DNA of 64,000 nt from Bacteroidales bacterium WCE2004 (GCA_900167895.1 FUZR01000002.1:620001-684000); one strand, 5' to 3'. Counted from the first letter of the stretch, positions 35,418 through 44,980 are shown. Program-made: numbers and translations. The notes: generated by a model not told the origin, from the letters alone.

Positions 35418-36626
35418 ATGGAACCGATCATCAACCACTTCACTGACAACGACCTCTACACGTTCACCTGCCAGTACTACATCCTCAAGACCTACCCGCG
35501 CGCCGAGGTGGAATACACCTTCTACGACCGCAACCACCAGGTCTATCCCAAGGGCTTCGACAAGCTCCTGCGCGAGCAGCTCGACCACCTGGCCGAGGTG
35601 ACCATCACCGACGAGGAGATCGAGTTCATGAAGACGCGCTGCGTCTACCTGCCCCTGTGGTACTTCACCTTCCTGCGCGGCTACCGCTTCCGCCCGGGCG
35701 AGGTGGCCATCAGCCAGGATGCCGAAGGCCACCTGGAGATCAGCGTACGCGGCAAATGGTTCTCCACCATCATGTGGGAAATGCCCATCCTGTCCTGCAT
35801 CAGCGAACTGATGCACGGCCTGCGCGGCGACTTCGAGCGCTACGACGCCGCCCTCGAGGAGGCGAAGGCGCGCGCGAAGACCGAGCGCATCTTCGGCAGC
35901 GGCCTCGTCCTCGGCGACATGGGCACGCGCCGCCGCTTCAGCTTCGCCCACCACGAGATGGTGGTCCGCGTGATGAAGGAAGTCTATGACTCCAAGCCGT
36001 CCTGGCCGGGCAAGTTCACCGGCACCTCCAACGTCTGGCTGGCAATGAAATACGACTGCGTGCCCCTCGGCACGATGTCCCACCAGCTCATCTCCTTCGA
36101 GGAGAACGTCAGCGGCGTGTTCGAGTGCAACTTCAACGTGATGAAGAAGTTCAGCGACGTCTACGACGGCGACAACGGCATCTACCTCTACGACTGCTTC
36201 GGCGACGAAGTCTTCTTCTCCAACCTCTCCAAGCGCATGGCCATGATGTACCGCGGCCTTCGCGTGGACAGCGGCGACGAGTTCGAGCAGACGGAGAAGA
36301 TCATCGCGAAATACAAGTCCCTGGGCATCGACCCGGCCACCAAGCAGGTCTGCTACTCCAACGGCCTCAACATCGACAAGGCCATCGAGATCCACCAGTA
36401 CGTGAACGGCCGCGTGCAGGACTCCTACGGCGTGGGCACCTTCCTGACCTGCGACGTCACGGGCGCAGACCCGATGAACATCGTGGTCAAGCTCACCCGC
36501 GGCCGCATCACCGAGCTCCGCGAATGGCACGACTGCGTCAAGCTCTCCTGCAACCTCGGCAAGACCCTCGGCAACCCCGAGAAGTGCGAATACCTCATCA
36601 AGCTCCTCAAGCAGCGCCCGGAATAA
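35418..36626 (+). CDS. pncB: nicotinate phosphoribosyltransferase
   Basis: 402 aa, NAD salvage: nicotinate plus PRPP (with ATP) to nicotinate mononucleotide. Visible: IINHFTDNDLYTFTCQYY at the N-terminus, GKWFSTIMWEMPILSCISEL, FGSGLVLGDMGTRRRFSF (with the phosphorylated-His region around SHQ in LGTMSHQLISFEE), RVDSGDEFEQTEKI and SYGVGTFLTCDVTG. Full length. Terminated by the hairpin at 36659. Confidence 0.95.
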   Translation: MEPIINHFTDNDLYTFTCQYYILKTYPRAEVEYTFYDRNHQVYPKGFDKLLREQLDHLAEVTITDEEIEFMKTRCVYLPLWYFTFLRGYRFRPGEVAISQDAEGHLEISVRGKWFSTIMWEMPILSCISELMHGLRGDFERYDAALEEAKARAKTERIFGSGLVLGDMGTRRRFSFAHHEMVVRVMKEVYDSKPSWPGKFTGTSNVWLAMKYDCVPLGTMSHQLISFEENVSGVFECNFNVMKKFSDVYDGDNGIYLYDCFGDEVFFSNLSKRMAMMYRGLRVDSGDEFEQTEKIIAKYKSLGIDPATKQVCYSNGLNIDKAIEIHQYVNGRVQDSYGVGTFLTCDVTGADPMNIVVKLTRGRITELREWHDCVKLSCNLGKTLGNPEKCEYLIKLLKQRPE

Positions 36627-36658
36627 CCCTTCCGAGCATGTAGGCCATACACCAAGAA

Positions 36659-36687
36659 GGGGGCCGGCAATGCTGCCGGTCCCCTTT
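36659..36687 (+). terminator. terminator between convergent pncB and gdhA
   Basis: Stem GGGGGCCGGCA / TGCCGGTCCCC (one G-T wobble, loop ATGC, 36659-36684) followed by TTT. It ends the plus-strand peptidase-pncB unit and may also act weakly for gdhA, whose stop is 26 bases further. Confidence 0.75.
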
Positions 36688-36709
36688 GTCATATCGGTCA
36701 GGGATGGAG

Positions 36710-38053
36710 CTAGATGGTGCCCTGCTCGAGCATCGCCTGGGCGACCTTCATGAAGCCGGCGATGTTGGCGCCCTTGACGTAGTCCACGGTGCCGTCCGGC
36801 TGGGTGCCGAACTTGACGCACTGCTCGTGGATGGACTTCATGATGAAATGCAGCTTCTCGTCGACCTCCTTGCCGCTCCAGCTGATGTGCTCGGCGTTCT
36901 GGGTCATCTCCAGGCCGGAAGTAGCCACGCCGCCGGCGTTGACCGCCTTGCCCGGCGCGAACAGGATGCCGTTGTGCTGGAAGAAGTGGATGGCGCCCGG
37001 CTGGCAGCCCATGTTGGACACCTCGCAGCAGCACCAGCAGCCGTTGGCCTTCAGCTCCTTGGCGTCGTCCTCGGAGAGCTCGTTCTGGAAGGCGCACGGC
37101 AGCGCGATGTCGCACTTGACGCTCCACGCCTTCTTGCCGGCCGTGAAACGGGCCTTGTCCGGGAAGCGGGTCGCCATGTCCTCCACGCGGTCGCGGTTGG
37201 ACGCGCGCATCACGAGCATGTAGTCGATCATCTCCTTCGTGATGCCGTCCGGCATCTCGCAGACGCCGTCCGGGCCGGAGATGGCCACGACCTTGGCGCC
37301 CAGCTCGAGGGCCTTGATGCAGGCGCCCCAGGCCACGTTGCCGAAGCCGGAGACCGCCACCTTGCAGCCCTGGATGTCCTTGCCCGCATGATGCAGCAGG
37401 TTCTGCGTGAAATAGAGCGCGCCGAAGCCGGTCGCCTCCGGACGGAGGATCGAGCCGCCCCAGGTGGCGCCCTTGCCGGTCAGCACGCCGGTGTTGTATT
37501 CGCGCGCCAGCTTCTTGTACATGCCATAGAGGTAGCCGATCTCGCGGCCGCCCACGCCCACATCGCCCGCCGGGATGTCCTGGTCGGGGCCGATGCACTG
37601 CCAGAGCTCCAGCATGAAGGCCTGGCAGAAACGCATGATCTCCTCGTCGGTCTTGCCCTTGGGATCGAAGTCGCTGCCGCCCTTGGCGCCGCCCATCGGG
37701 AGGGTCGTCAGGGCGTTCTTGAACGTCTGTTCGAAGCCCAGGAACTTGAGCATGGAAGGCGTCACGGCGCGGTGGAAGCGCAGGCCGCCCTTGTAGGGGC
37801 CGATGGCGCTGTTGAACTGAATACGGTATCCGGTGTTGGTCTGCACCTCACCCTTGTCGTCAACCCACGTGACGCGGAAGGTGAAAATGCGGTCCGGCTC
37901 GACCATCCGCTCGACGATCTTCGCCTTTTCGAACTCGGGATGCTGGTTATACACTTCCTCGATGGATTCGAGAACCTCCTGTACCGCCTGGAGATATTCA
38001 CTCTCGCCGGGATACTTGGCCTGGAGACGGGCCATAATGTCTTTCGTCTTCAT
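36710..38053 (-). CDS. gdhA: NADP-type glutamate dehydrogenase
   Basis: 447 aa, the hexameric bacterial/fungal size class. Visible: YKGGLRFHRAVTPSMLKFLG, the catalytic Lys in PMGGAKGGSDFDPKGK, PAGDVGVGGREIGYLYG, GFGNVAWGACIKALELGAKV and PCAFQNELSEDDA. Assimilates ammonia onto 2-oxoglutarate. It follows korB by 31 bases; KorAB makes 2-oxoglutarate by reductive carboxylation of succinyl-CoA, so the trio forms a route to glutamate. A TACACTAAAAC segment precedes the start, similar to the one before korA. Confidence 0.96.
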   Translation of the reverse strand: MKTKDIMARLQAKYPGESEYLQAVQEVLESIEEVYNQHPEFEKAKIVERMVEPDRIFTFRVTWVDDKGEVQTNTGYRIQFNSAIGPYKGGLRFHRAVTPSMLKFLGFEQTFKNALTTLPMGGAKGGSDFDPKGKTDEEIMRFCQAFMLELWQCIGPDQDIPAGDVGVGGREIGYLYGMYKKLAREYNTGVLTGKGATWGGSILRPEATGFGALYFTQNLLHHAGKDIQGCKVAVSGFGNVAWGACIKALELGAKVVAISGPDGVCEMPDGITKEMIDYMLVMRASNRDRVEDMATRFPDKARFTAGKKAWSVKCDIALPCAFQNELSEDDAKELKANGCWCCCEVSNMGCQPGAIHFFQHNGILFAPGKAVNAGGVATSGLEMTQNAEHISWSGKEVDEKLHFIMKSIHEQCVKFGTQPDGTVDYVKGANIAGFMKVAQAMLEQGTI

Positions 38054-38084
38054 TATGACAGTTTTAGTGTATGTAGTGTATTGG

Positions 38085-39104
38085 TTATTTCACTTCCCAG
38101 GTGGAGCCGCTGTGCAGCAGCTCGTCCACGCTGTGGATCTTTGATCTGGCCATCACGTCCTTGACCTGGTCGCGGACGCCGTCGTCGTAGGTGATGTCCT
38201 TGACGTCGCGGATCACGCCGAGGGCCACCGGATAGTCCGGGCCCTTCATGTCGGCCAGCGCCATGTGGATGCCGATGTTGTCGGTGTGGGCGTCGTGGAC
38301 GAGGATGTCCTCCTCCGTGAAGCCGCCCTCGCCGATGTGCACGGCACGGATCTTCTTGCCGTCGTAGATCAGGCCGCGGTCGCGGTCCTTGCCGAAGATC
38401 ATCTTCTCGCCGTGGCGCAGGACGATCGTGTGGTCGGCCTTGACGGCCGGGTCGGACAGCTCCTTGTGCGCGCCGTCGTTGAAGATGACGCAGTTGGTCA
38501 GCATCTCCATCACCGAGCAGCCGTCGTGCAGGGCGGCGGCGGTCATGATCTCCTCGTTGAGCTTGAGCTCCACGTCCAGCGAGCGGGCGAAGAAGGTGCC
38601 CTTGGCGCCCAGCACGAGCGAGCCCGGGTTGAACGGGTGCTCGACCGTGCCATAAGGCGAGGTCTTGGTGATCGCGCCGAACTTGGAGGTCGGCGAATAC
38701 TGCCCCTTCGTCAGGCCGTAGATGCGGTTGTTGAAGAGGATGATGTTGATGTCGATGTTGCGCCGGATGGCGTGGATGAAATGGTTGCCGCCGATGGCGA
38801 GCGCGTCGCCGTCGCCGCAGGCCTGCCACACCGTCAGCCAGGGGTTCGCCACCTTGATGCCGGTGGAGACCGCCGTGGCGCGGCCGTGGATGCTGTGGAA
38901 CCCGTAGGTGTCCATATAGTAAGGAAGCCGGGAGGAGCAGCCGATGCCGGACACCACCACGTAGCGTTCCTTGTCATAGTTGAGCGCCTGGCTTACTTTG
39001 GGGAGGGCCCGCTGCAGCGCCGCCAGCACGGCGTGGTCGCCGCAGCCCGGGCACCAGCGGACTTCCTGGTCGCTCTTGAAATCTTTGAAAGTCAGTGTTG
39101 CCAT
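38085..39104 (-). CDS. korB: 2-oxoglutarate:ferredoxin oxidoreductase, beta subunit
   Basis: 339 aa thiamine-diphosphate subunit. Visible: VRWCPGCGDHAVLAALQRAL (Fe-S/TPP region), VVSGIGCSSRLPYYM, GFHSIHGRATAVSTGIK and the TPP motif ACGDGDALAIGGNHFIHAIRR with NNRIYGLTKGQYSPTS. Works with KorA, converting 2-oxoglutarate and CoA to succinyl-CoA with ferredoxin, or the reverse in anaerobes. korA ends 3 bases upstream. No separate ferredoxin-like subunit gene is adjacent. Confidence 0.94.
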   Translation of the reverse strand: MATLTFKDFKSDQEVRWCPGCGDHAVLAALQRALPKVSQALNYDKERYVVVSGIGCSSRLPYYMDTYGFHSIHGRATAVSTGIKVANPWLTVWQACGDGDALAIGGNHFIHAIRRNIDINIILFNNRIYGLTKGQYSPTSKFGAITKTSPYGTVEHPFNPGSLVLGAKGTFFARSLDVELKLNEEIMTAAALHDGCSVMEMLTNCVIFNDGAHKELSDPAVKADHTIVLRHGEKMIFGKDRDRGLIYDGKKIRAVHIGEGGFTEEDILVHDAHTDNIGIHMALADMKGPDYPVALGVIRDVKDITYDDGVRDQVKDVMARSKIHSVDELLHSGSTWEVK

Positions 39105-39107
39105 AAT

Positions 39108-40946
39108 CTACATCTCCTTCTGGATGGCCGCGACGAGCTCGCTCACGAGGAACGGCTGGCCCTGGACCTTGTTGAACTTCTCGATCCGCCGGCCCGGGAA
39201 CTGCGCCCGGAGGTAGTCGGCGAACTGCCCGCTGTTGAGCTCGCACACGAGGATCTCCTCGAAATGGGAGAAGACCTCCTCCGTGTTGGCCGGAAGCGGG
39301 TTGATGTAGTCGAAATGGACGTAGGACACGTCCCCGATCTCGCGCACGGCGGAGAGGATGTGTCCGTAGGTGCCGCCCCAGCCGACCACCAGCAGCTTGC
39401 CGGAGGCGGGGCCGTTGAGCAGCTCCAGCGCCGGGATGTCGCGGGCGATGCGCGCCACCTTCTCGGCGCGCTCCGCGACCATCAGCGCGTGGTTGGCGGG
39501 ATCGGTGGACAGCACGCCGGCGTGGTTCTTCTCCAGGCCGCCGACGCGGTGCTCGAAGCCCTTCTGGCCCGGCAGGGCCCACTGGCGCACGAGCGTCTCG
39601 GGGTCGCGCTCGAAAGGCTTGAACTTCTCCCCTTCCGGCAGCACGCCGCGCACGAAGGGGGGCTTGATCTCGGGATAATCCGCCATCGCGGGAATGCGCC
39701 AGGGCTCCGAGCCGTTGCCCAGGAAGCCCTCGGAGAGCAGCAGGACCGGGGTCATGTGCTCGAGGGCGATCTTGGCGGCCTGGAAGGCGGCGTCGAAGCA
39801 ATGCGCGGGCGAATGGGCGGCCACGACGGCCATCGGGCATTCGCCGTTGCGGCCGTAGAGAGCCTGGTTGAGGTCGGACTGCTCCGTCTTGGTGGGCAGG
39901 CCGGTGGACGGGCCGCCGCGCTGGACGTCCACGACGACCAGCGGCAGCTCGGCCATCACGGCGAGGCCCATCGCCTCGGACTTCAGGGAGAGGCCCGGAC
40001 CGGAGGTCGTGGTCACCGCCAGGCTGCCGGCATAGGCGGCGCCGATGGCGGTGCAAATGCCCGCGATCTCATCCTCGGCCTGGAGCGTCTTGGCGCCCAG
40101 GCTCTTGTGGAGCGCGAGCTCCTCCAGGATGGCGGTGGCCGGCGTAATCGGATAGGAGCCGCAGAAGAGCGACAGGCCCGATTTCTCGGCCGCGGCGAGC
40201 AGGCCCCAGGCCGTGGCCTGGTTGCCTGTGATATTGCGGTAGGTGCCCTTCTCGAGCTGCTCCGCAGGGGCGACCGTATAGGTGTTGGGAATCGCCTGGA
40301 TGTTGGCGGCGTAGTTGAAGCCGTCGTTGAGCACCTTCTTGTTGGGGGCAATCACCTCGGGGTGCTTCTTGGAGAACTTCTTCTCCAGATAGGCGTAGAT
40401 GTACTCCAGCGGACGGCTATAGATGTAGCAGGCCATGCCGAGGGTGAACATGTTCTTGCACTTGAGGATGGACTTGGGGTCCATCCCGCTGTCCTTGAGG
40501 CTTTCGCGGGTCAGGGTCGTGATCGGGGCCACGATGAGCGTGCGGTCCTCGACCCCGAGCTCCACGAAGGGATTGTCGGTGGTGAAGCCCGCCTTCTTCA
40601 TGCCCGCGTCGTCGAACGCATCCTCGTCCACGAGGATCATCGCGTGGCGCTTGCACCACTTGGCGTTCGCCTTGAGGGCCGCAGGGTTCATCACGACCAG
40701 CAGGTCGCAGAAATCGCCCGGCGTAGATACTTTTTCGCTGCCAATGTGAACTTGGAAACCGGACACGCCCGAGACGGTCCCGTGCGGGGCGCGGATCTCG
40801 GCCGGATAGTCCGGAAAGGTAGAGAGGCCATTGCCATAGATGGCTGACATATCCGCAAAAAGAGACCCGGTGAGCTGCATGCCGTCACCCGAATCTCCAG
40901 CGAATCTGATTACAACATCTTTGGCGTCAATGACTTTGTGTTGCAT
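39108..40946 (-). CDS. korA: 2-oxoglutarate:ferredoxin oxidoreductase, fused gamma-alpha subunit
   Basis: 612 aa. The N-terminal ~190 residues are the gamma domain (VVIRFAGDSGDGMQLTGSLF, YPAEIRAPHGTVSGVSGFQV); the rest is the alpha domain (FCGSYPITPATAILEELA, AEDEIAGICTAIGAAYAG, TTTSGPGLSLKSEAMGLAV, RGGPSTGLPTKTEQSDL). The fusion is usual for the Bacteroidota enzyme. Start at ATG 40946 (MQHKVIDAKD). The 2-oxoglutarate assignment over pyruvate or branched-chain acids rests on the two-gene layout and pairing with gdhA. Confidence 0.92.
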   Translation of the reverse strand: MQHKVIDAKDVVIRFAGDSGDGMQLTGSLFADMSAIYGNGLSTFPDYPAEIRAPHGTVSGVSGFQVHIGSEKVSTPGDFCDLLVVMNPAALKANAKWCKRHAMILVDEDAFDDAGMKKAGFTTDNPFVELGVEDRTLIVAPITTLTRESLKDSGMDPKSILKCKNMFTLGMACYIYSRPLEYIYAYLEKKFSKKHPEVIAPNKKVLNDGFNYAANIQAIPNTYTVAPAEQLEKGTYRNITGNQATAWGLLAAAEKSGLSLFCGSYPITPATAILEELALHKSLGAKTLQAEDEIAGICTAIGAAYAGSLAVTTTSGPGLSLKSEAMGLAVMAELPLVVVDVQRGGPSTGLPTKTEQSDLNQALYGRNGECPMAVVAAHSPAHCFDAAFQAAKIALEHMTPVLLLSEGFLGNGSEPWRIPAMADYPEIKPPFVRGVLPEGEKFKPFERDPETLVRQWALPGQKGFEHRVGGLEKNHAGVLSTDPANHALMVAERAEKVARIARDIPALELLNGPASGKLLVVGWGGTYGHILSAVREIGDVSYVHFDYINPLPANTEEVFSHFEEILVCELNSGQFADYLRAQFPGRRIEKFNKVQGQPFLVSELVAAIQKEM

Positions 40947-40998
40947 CGCGTATGTTTAGTGTAGATAATTGTGTGGTTGTAGTGGTTCAGGTTGGAAG

Positions 40999-41029
40999 AA
41001 AAATCCCATCCCCGCCTGGGGGATGGGAT
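40999..41029 (-). terminator. terminator after skp
   Basis: Stem ATCCCATCCCC / GGGGATGGGAT (11 bp, loop of 5, 41003-41029) with a T-run on the minus strand (41003-40999). Closes the nadK-uppS-bamA-skp unit. Confidence 0.8.
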
Positions 41030-41042
41030 CGCATGATTCGGC

Positions 41043-41606
41043 TTACTGCTGGGCGGCTGCCTGCTGGGCCTGAAGCTCCGCGGCGAGGGACTCGAGTGTC
41101 CTGTCTTCCGGAATCCCGAGCATCTTGCGGGCCTCACCGGTCAGGTCCGTGCTCTGGGCCGCGTCGACATACAGCACGTTCTGCACGTCAAACACAAACA
41201 CAAAGCCACCCTTCTTGGCGAGTTCCTGGATGGTCTCGTTGACCTTCTGGTAGATCGGCTGCATCAGCTGCTGCTCCTGCTGCTGGAGTTCGGCCTGCAC
41301 GCTCTGGGAGAACTCCTGGAGGCGCTGCTGGATCTCGGTCAGCTCCTTCTCCTTGCTCTCGCGGACGGCCTGGGTCCAAGTGCTGGCCTTGGACTGGTAG
41401 GCCTGGTACTTGGAGTTGAACTCCGCCTGCATATCGTTGAAAGTCTCCTGGGCATCGTTGCTCGCAGCGGTCATCGTCTCGCGAGCTTTGGCCATCTCAG
41501 GGCAGAGCTGGACCAGCTCGGTGGTATTCACGTGCGCGAATTTCGGCTGGGCGAAAGCGGTCACTGCAGCAAAGGCAGTAGCGACAATCAAAACAATCTT
41601 TTTCAT
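41043..41606 (-). CDS. skp: OmpH/Skp family periplasmic chaperone
   Basis: 187 aa from MKKIVLIVATAFAAVTAFAQ (start 41606), a clear signal peptide; the longer open frame upstream is a shadow of the bamA end. The mature part begins KFAHVNTTELVQLCPEMAK, then a long helical, Gln-rich coiled coil (residues ~45-130), and ends in QAQQAAAQQ. Escorts outer-membrane proteins in the periplasm; located directly after bamA (gap 37 bases), the standard arrangement. Confidence 0.9.
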   Translation of the reverse strand: MKKIVLIVATAFAAVTAFAQPKFAHVNTTELVQLCPEMAKARETMTAASNDAQETFNDMQAEFNSKYQAYQSKASTWTQAVRESKEKELTEIQQRLQEFSQSVQAELQQQEQQLMQPIYQKVNETIQELAKKGGFVFVFDVQNVLYVDAAQSTDLTGEARKMLGIPEDRTLESLAAELQAQQAAAQQ

Positions 41607-41643
41607 TTCTGTAATTAATTTTAATGTGTTTTCAATTTCAATT

Positions 41644-44241
41644 TTAGAACTGCTGGCCGAGAACGAAGTGGAAGTGGCTCCTGGAGCCGGCGGGGCCGTC
41701 AAATCCATAGCCCCAGTCACATCCGATCAGACCAACCATCGGTAAGAAGATGCGAACACCGACGCCAGCGCTGCGTTTGATCTGGAAAGGATTGAAATCC
41801 TTGATGTCAGCCCAGCAGTTACCGCCCTCCAAAAACGCCAGGGCGTAGATGGTGGATTGCGGCTGCAGCATCACCGGGTAGCGGAGTTCGATGGTGAACT
41901 TGTCATATACGTTGCCGGAATACACCGGATCGGAACTGTACGGCGAAGAAAGGCGCGGGGTCAGCGAGTTGTTCTCGTAGCCACGCAGGGCGACCAGTTC
42001 GGAACCGTAGGTCATGTAGCCCATCATGCCGTCGCCGCCCACGAGAAAGCCCTCGAACGGGGAGTAGCCCCAGTTGCGGTTGTAGTAGCCCAGATAGCCG
42101 AACTGCGCACGCGTCATCAGGACGAGGTCGCCGGCGATGCGGCTGTAGGTGGCGGCGGAGAACTTCCACTTGTGGTATTCGATCCAGCGATAGCGCTTGT
42201 CGGCGGACCAGTTGTCGTAGTTGATGTCCTTGTAGCTGTTGACAGGCACCTTGTTGCCCTTGGCGTCGTAGTCAAACTTGCGGAGCAGCGAGAACGGCGG
42301 CGTCAACTGCAGCGAGAAGGAGAACTCCGAACCGGTACGCGGATAGATCTGCTGGTCGGTGGAGTTGCGCACGATATTGAGCGTGTAGTTGATGTTGTTC
42401 GTCATACCGTCGTTGAAGAGGAAATAACCTCCGTACCAGTCGTTGAGCTTGTAGGTCTGCCAGTTGAAGCCGTGGTACATGACGAAATAGTTGTCGGGCC
42501 ACTTCAGGCGGGAACCCAGCGAGGCGGAGAATCCGAAAATCTCCATCGAGCGGTTGCTGGAGAAGAAGTTGTAGGCCGCCGCGTCCAGCGAGGACATCGA
42601 AGAGTAGGCGCTGGTCTGGCGGGTATAATAGACGCCCAGGTTGAGCGAGGTCGGCTTCTTGCCGAAGAGCCAGGGCTCGGTGAAGCTCGCGTTGAGGGAC
42701 GTATAATAGGCGCCGTTGGTCTGGAAACGGAACGACAGGGTCTGCGCGTCGCCGAGCGGGACCGGGCGCCAGGCGCCCTTCTCGAACATCCGGTGCGTGG
42801 AGAAGTTGTTGAACGCCACGCCGACGGTGCCCACGAAGCTGCGGCCGCCCCAGCCGCCGGAGACCTCCAGCGTGGAGGACGGCTTCTCGGTCACGTTGTA
42901 GACGATGTCCACGGTGTTGTCCAGCGCATTGGGGAGGATGGACCAGCCAGAGTTCGGATCCATGATGGCTTCCGGGTCGAACTGGCCCAGGGACGCGATC
43001 TCACGGATGGAACGCTCGAAGTCGGACTGGCTGAAGAGGTAGCCCGGACGCGTGAAGAGCTGCCGGCGGACGACCTTCTCGCTGGTCAGGTCGTTGCCGT
43101 TGATGACGATATTGTTGAGCGTGGCCTGCTTGCCCTCGCGGAGGCGGAGCTCGATGTCCACGGAATCGTTCTGGATGTTGGTCTCGACGGCGTTGATGTC
43201 GAAGAAGAGGAAGCCGTTGTCGCTGTAGAGCTTGCGGACGTCCATCTCGTTCTGCTTGCCGCCGCCCCGGAGACGGTGGTCGAGCGTGACCATGTCATAG
43301 ACGTCGCCCTTCTTGATGCCGAGGACTTCGTTGAGCACGTCGGTGCTGTAGACCGAGTTGCCGGTCCAGGTCACGTCGCGGAAGTAGTATTTGTCGCCCT
43401 CCTCGAACTCCATGTCGATGGCCAGGCGGCCCGGCTCGACGAAATAGACGGAGTCGCGCACAAGCCGCGCGTCGCGGTAGCCCTGCTCGTTGAAGGCGCT
43501 CAGGATCGCGCGCTTGTCGTTGAGATATTCCTTCTCGTTGAACTTCTTGCTGTGGAAGAAGTTGTAGAACTTGTTGGATTTGGTCTTCTTCATCGAGCGC
43601 GCGAGCTTGTATTCCTTGACGTGCTCGTTGCCGATGAAGTTGATCTCCTTGATGCGGACCTTCTGGCCCTTGTCGATGGCGAAATTGACCCGGATGGCGT
43701 TCTTGATGACGCTGTCGCGCTGCACCTCGGCCTTGACGTCGCAGAGCAGGAAGCCCTTCTCGGCGAAGTAGCGCTTGATGATGTCGGCGGAGGTCTTCTC
43801 CACATACTCGGAGAACTCGCCGCCACGGCGCAGGTTGAGGCGCTCCTCGATGTCCTTGCGCTCGCTGGTCTTGACGCCGGAGAAGGTCCAGCGCGACACG
43901 CGCGGACGCTCCTTGATGCGGATCACGAACCAGGCGGAGTCGCGCTGGGCGTTGAGGCTGTCCAGCTCGATGGCCACGTCCTCGAAGTAACGCTGCAGAT
44001 ACAGGCGGCGGACGACGTTGGAGATGTCGTCTCCCGGGACTGTGACGGACATGCCCTTGTGCATGCCTGTCTGGTTGATGATCTGCTGTGAACCGAAGAT
44101 CGTGTTGCCCTCGACCGAAATCCCCGCGATAACGTATTTCTGCGGATGGTTGTAATCCACTTCAACCCCGCCATCCTGCGCCCGGAGCAGTGCCGGAGCA
44201 AGAAGCAGCGCCAGAAGCGTCAAAATCCGTCCAATTCTCAT
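41644..44241 (-). CDS. bamA: outer-membrane protein assembly factor BamA
   Basis: 865 aa from MRIGRILTLLALLLAPALLR (ATG 44241) with a signal peptide. In-frame ATGs at 44247 and 44262 exist, but 44262 overlaps the promoter box. Five POTRA-like repeats are followed by a 16-strand barrel. Seen: YVIAGISVEGNTIFGSQQI (POTRA 1), INFIGNEHVKEYKL, VVINGNDLTSEK-like NNIVINGNDLTSEKVVRRQ, GGWGGRSFVGTVGVAFNN, the VGLIGCDWGYGFDGP loop and C-terminal FHFVLGQQF. Inserts beta-barrels into the outer membrane; its partner BamD is at 51984. Confidence 0.95.
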   Translation of the reverse strand: MRIGRILTLLALLLAPALLRAQDGGVEVDYNHPQKYVIAGISVEGNTIFGSQQIINQTGMHKGMSVTVPGDDISNVVRRLYLQRYFEDVAIELDSLNAQRDSAWFVIRIKERPRVSRWTFSGVKTSERKDIEERLNLRRGGEFSEYVEKTSADIIKRYFAEKGFLLCDVKAEVQRDSVIKNAIRVNFAIDKGQKVRIKEINFIGNEHVKEYKLARSMKKTKSNKFYNFFHSKKFNEKEYLNDKRAILSAFNEQGYRDARLVRDSVYFVEPGRLAIDMEFEEGDKYYFRDVTWTGNSVYSTDVLNEVLGIKKGDVYDMVTLDHRLRGGGKQNEMDVRKLYSDNGFLFFDINAVETNIQNDSVDIELRLREGKQATLNNIVINGNDLTSEKVVRRQLFTRPGYLFSQSDFERSIREIASLGQFDPEAIMDPNSGWSILPNALDNTVDIVYNVTEKPSSTLEVSGGWGGRSFVGTVGVAFNNFSTHRMFEKGAWRPVPLGDAQTLSFRFQTNGAYYTSLNASFTEPWLFGKKPTSLNLGVYYTRQTSAYSSMSSLDAAAYNFFSSNRSMEIFGFSASLGSRLKWPDNYFVMYHGFNWQTYKLNDWYGGYFLFNDGMTNNINYTLNIVRNSTDQQIYPRTGSEFSFSLQLTPPFSLLRKFDYDAKGNKVPVNSYKDINYDNWSADKRYRWIEYHKWKFSAATYSRIAGDLVLMTRAQFGYLGYYNRNWGYSPFEGFLVGGDGMMGYMTYGSELVALRGYENNSLTPRLSSPYSSDPVYSGNVYDKFTIELRYPVMLQPQSTIYALAFLEGGNCWADIKDFNPFQIKRSAGVGVRIFLPMVGLIGCDWGYGFDGPAGSRSHFHFVLGQQF

Positions 44242-44259
44242 ATGCATTCGATAAATATG

Positions 44260-44267
44260 CAAATATA
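44260..44267 (-). promoter_or_regulatory. -7 box of bamA
   Basis: TATATTTG on the minus strand, between the uppS stop and the bamA start, suggests bamA-skp also have a promoter of their own. No TTTG at the expected -33 position. Confidence 0.35.
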
Positions 44268-44272
44268 CCCAT

Positions 44273-44980
44273 TTATTTGATTTTTCCGAAACGCCGGTCC
44301 CGCGAAGCGAACTCCTCCAGGGCCTTCAGGTACGCCTCCTTGCGGAAGTCGGGCCAGAACGTGTCGGTAAACACAAACTCGGTGTATGCCGTCTGCCAAA
44401 GTAAATAATTGCTGATTCTCTTTTCTCCCGAGGTGCGGATCAGCAAGTCCGGATCCGGGAGGCCAGCGGTCACCAGGTAGCGCTCCAGGTCTTCGGGGCG
44501 CGGCCGTTGCCCGGGATGGTCAATCAAATCGTGTGCCATTTTCTCGGCCGCCTGCAGAATATCCCAGCGCCCGCTGTAGCTCAGGAAAAGGATCATCGTG
44601 AGCGACCGGTTGCCGGCCGTTTCCGTCATGGCGCGGTCGATGTCGGCGTTGAGCTCGTCCGACAGGCGGGCGCGGTTGCCCAGGACGATGAAACGGACGC
44701 CGTGGCGCTGGAAATTGTCGAGCTCGGCCAGCATCGCGCGGCCCATCAGTTCCATCAGCGTCCGGACTTCCTCTTCCGGGCGTCCCCAGTTCTCCTCGGA
44801 GAAAGCGAAGAAGGAAACGTACGGGATGCCCCACTCCACGGAGGCCTCCATCACGGCGCGGACACTCTCCACGCCCTCGAAATGTCCCTGCACGCGCTCT
44901 TTGCCACGGGCCTGGGCCCAACGGCCGTTGCCGTCCATGATAAAGGACACGTGTTGCGGGAGTCTGGTCGGTATCTGCAT
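44273..44980 (-). CDS. uppS: undecaprenyl diphosphate synthase (cis-prenyltransferase)
   Basis: 235 aa. Makes the C55 lipid carrier for peptidoglycan and surface glycans. Visible: FIMDGNGRWAQARGK (catalytic Asp), GHFEGVESVRAVMEA, YVSFFAFSEENWGRP, and the C-terminal DLLIRTSGEKRISNYLLWQ followed by TEFVFTDTFWPDF. Normal length. 9 bases after nadK; membrane-associated cytosolic enzyme. Confidence 0.95.
   Translation of the reverse strand: MQIPTRLPQHVSFIMDGNGRWAQARGKERVQGHFEGVESVRAVMEASVEWGIPYVSFFAFSEENWGRPEEEVRTLMELMGRAMLAELDNFQRHGVRFIVLGNRARLSDELNADIDRAMTETAGNRSLTMILFLSYSGRWDILQAAEKMAHDLIDHPGQRPRPEDLERYLVTAGLPDPDLLIRTSGEKRISNYLLWQTAYTEFVFTDTFWPDFRKEAYLKALEEFASRDRRFGKIK

Noticed and set aside
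35349..37598. 749-codon minus-strand frame over pncB and gdhA
   Set aside because: Joins two shadows: part is antisense to pncB and part is out-of-frame gdhA; both real genes have clear motifs.
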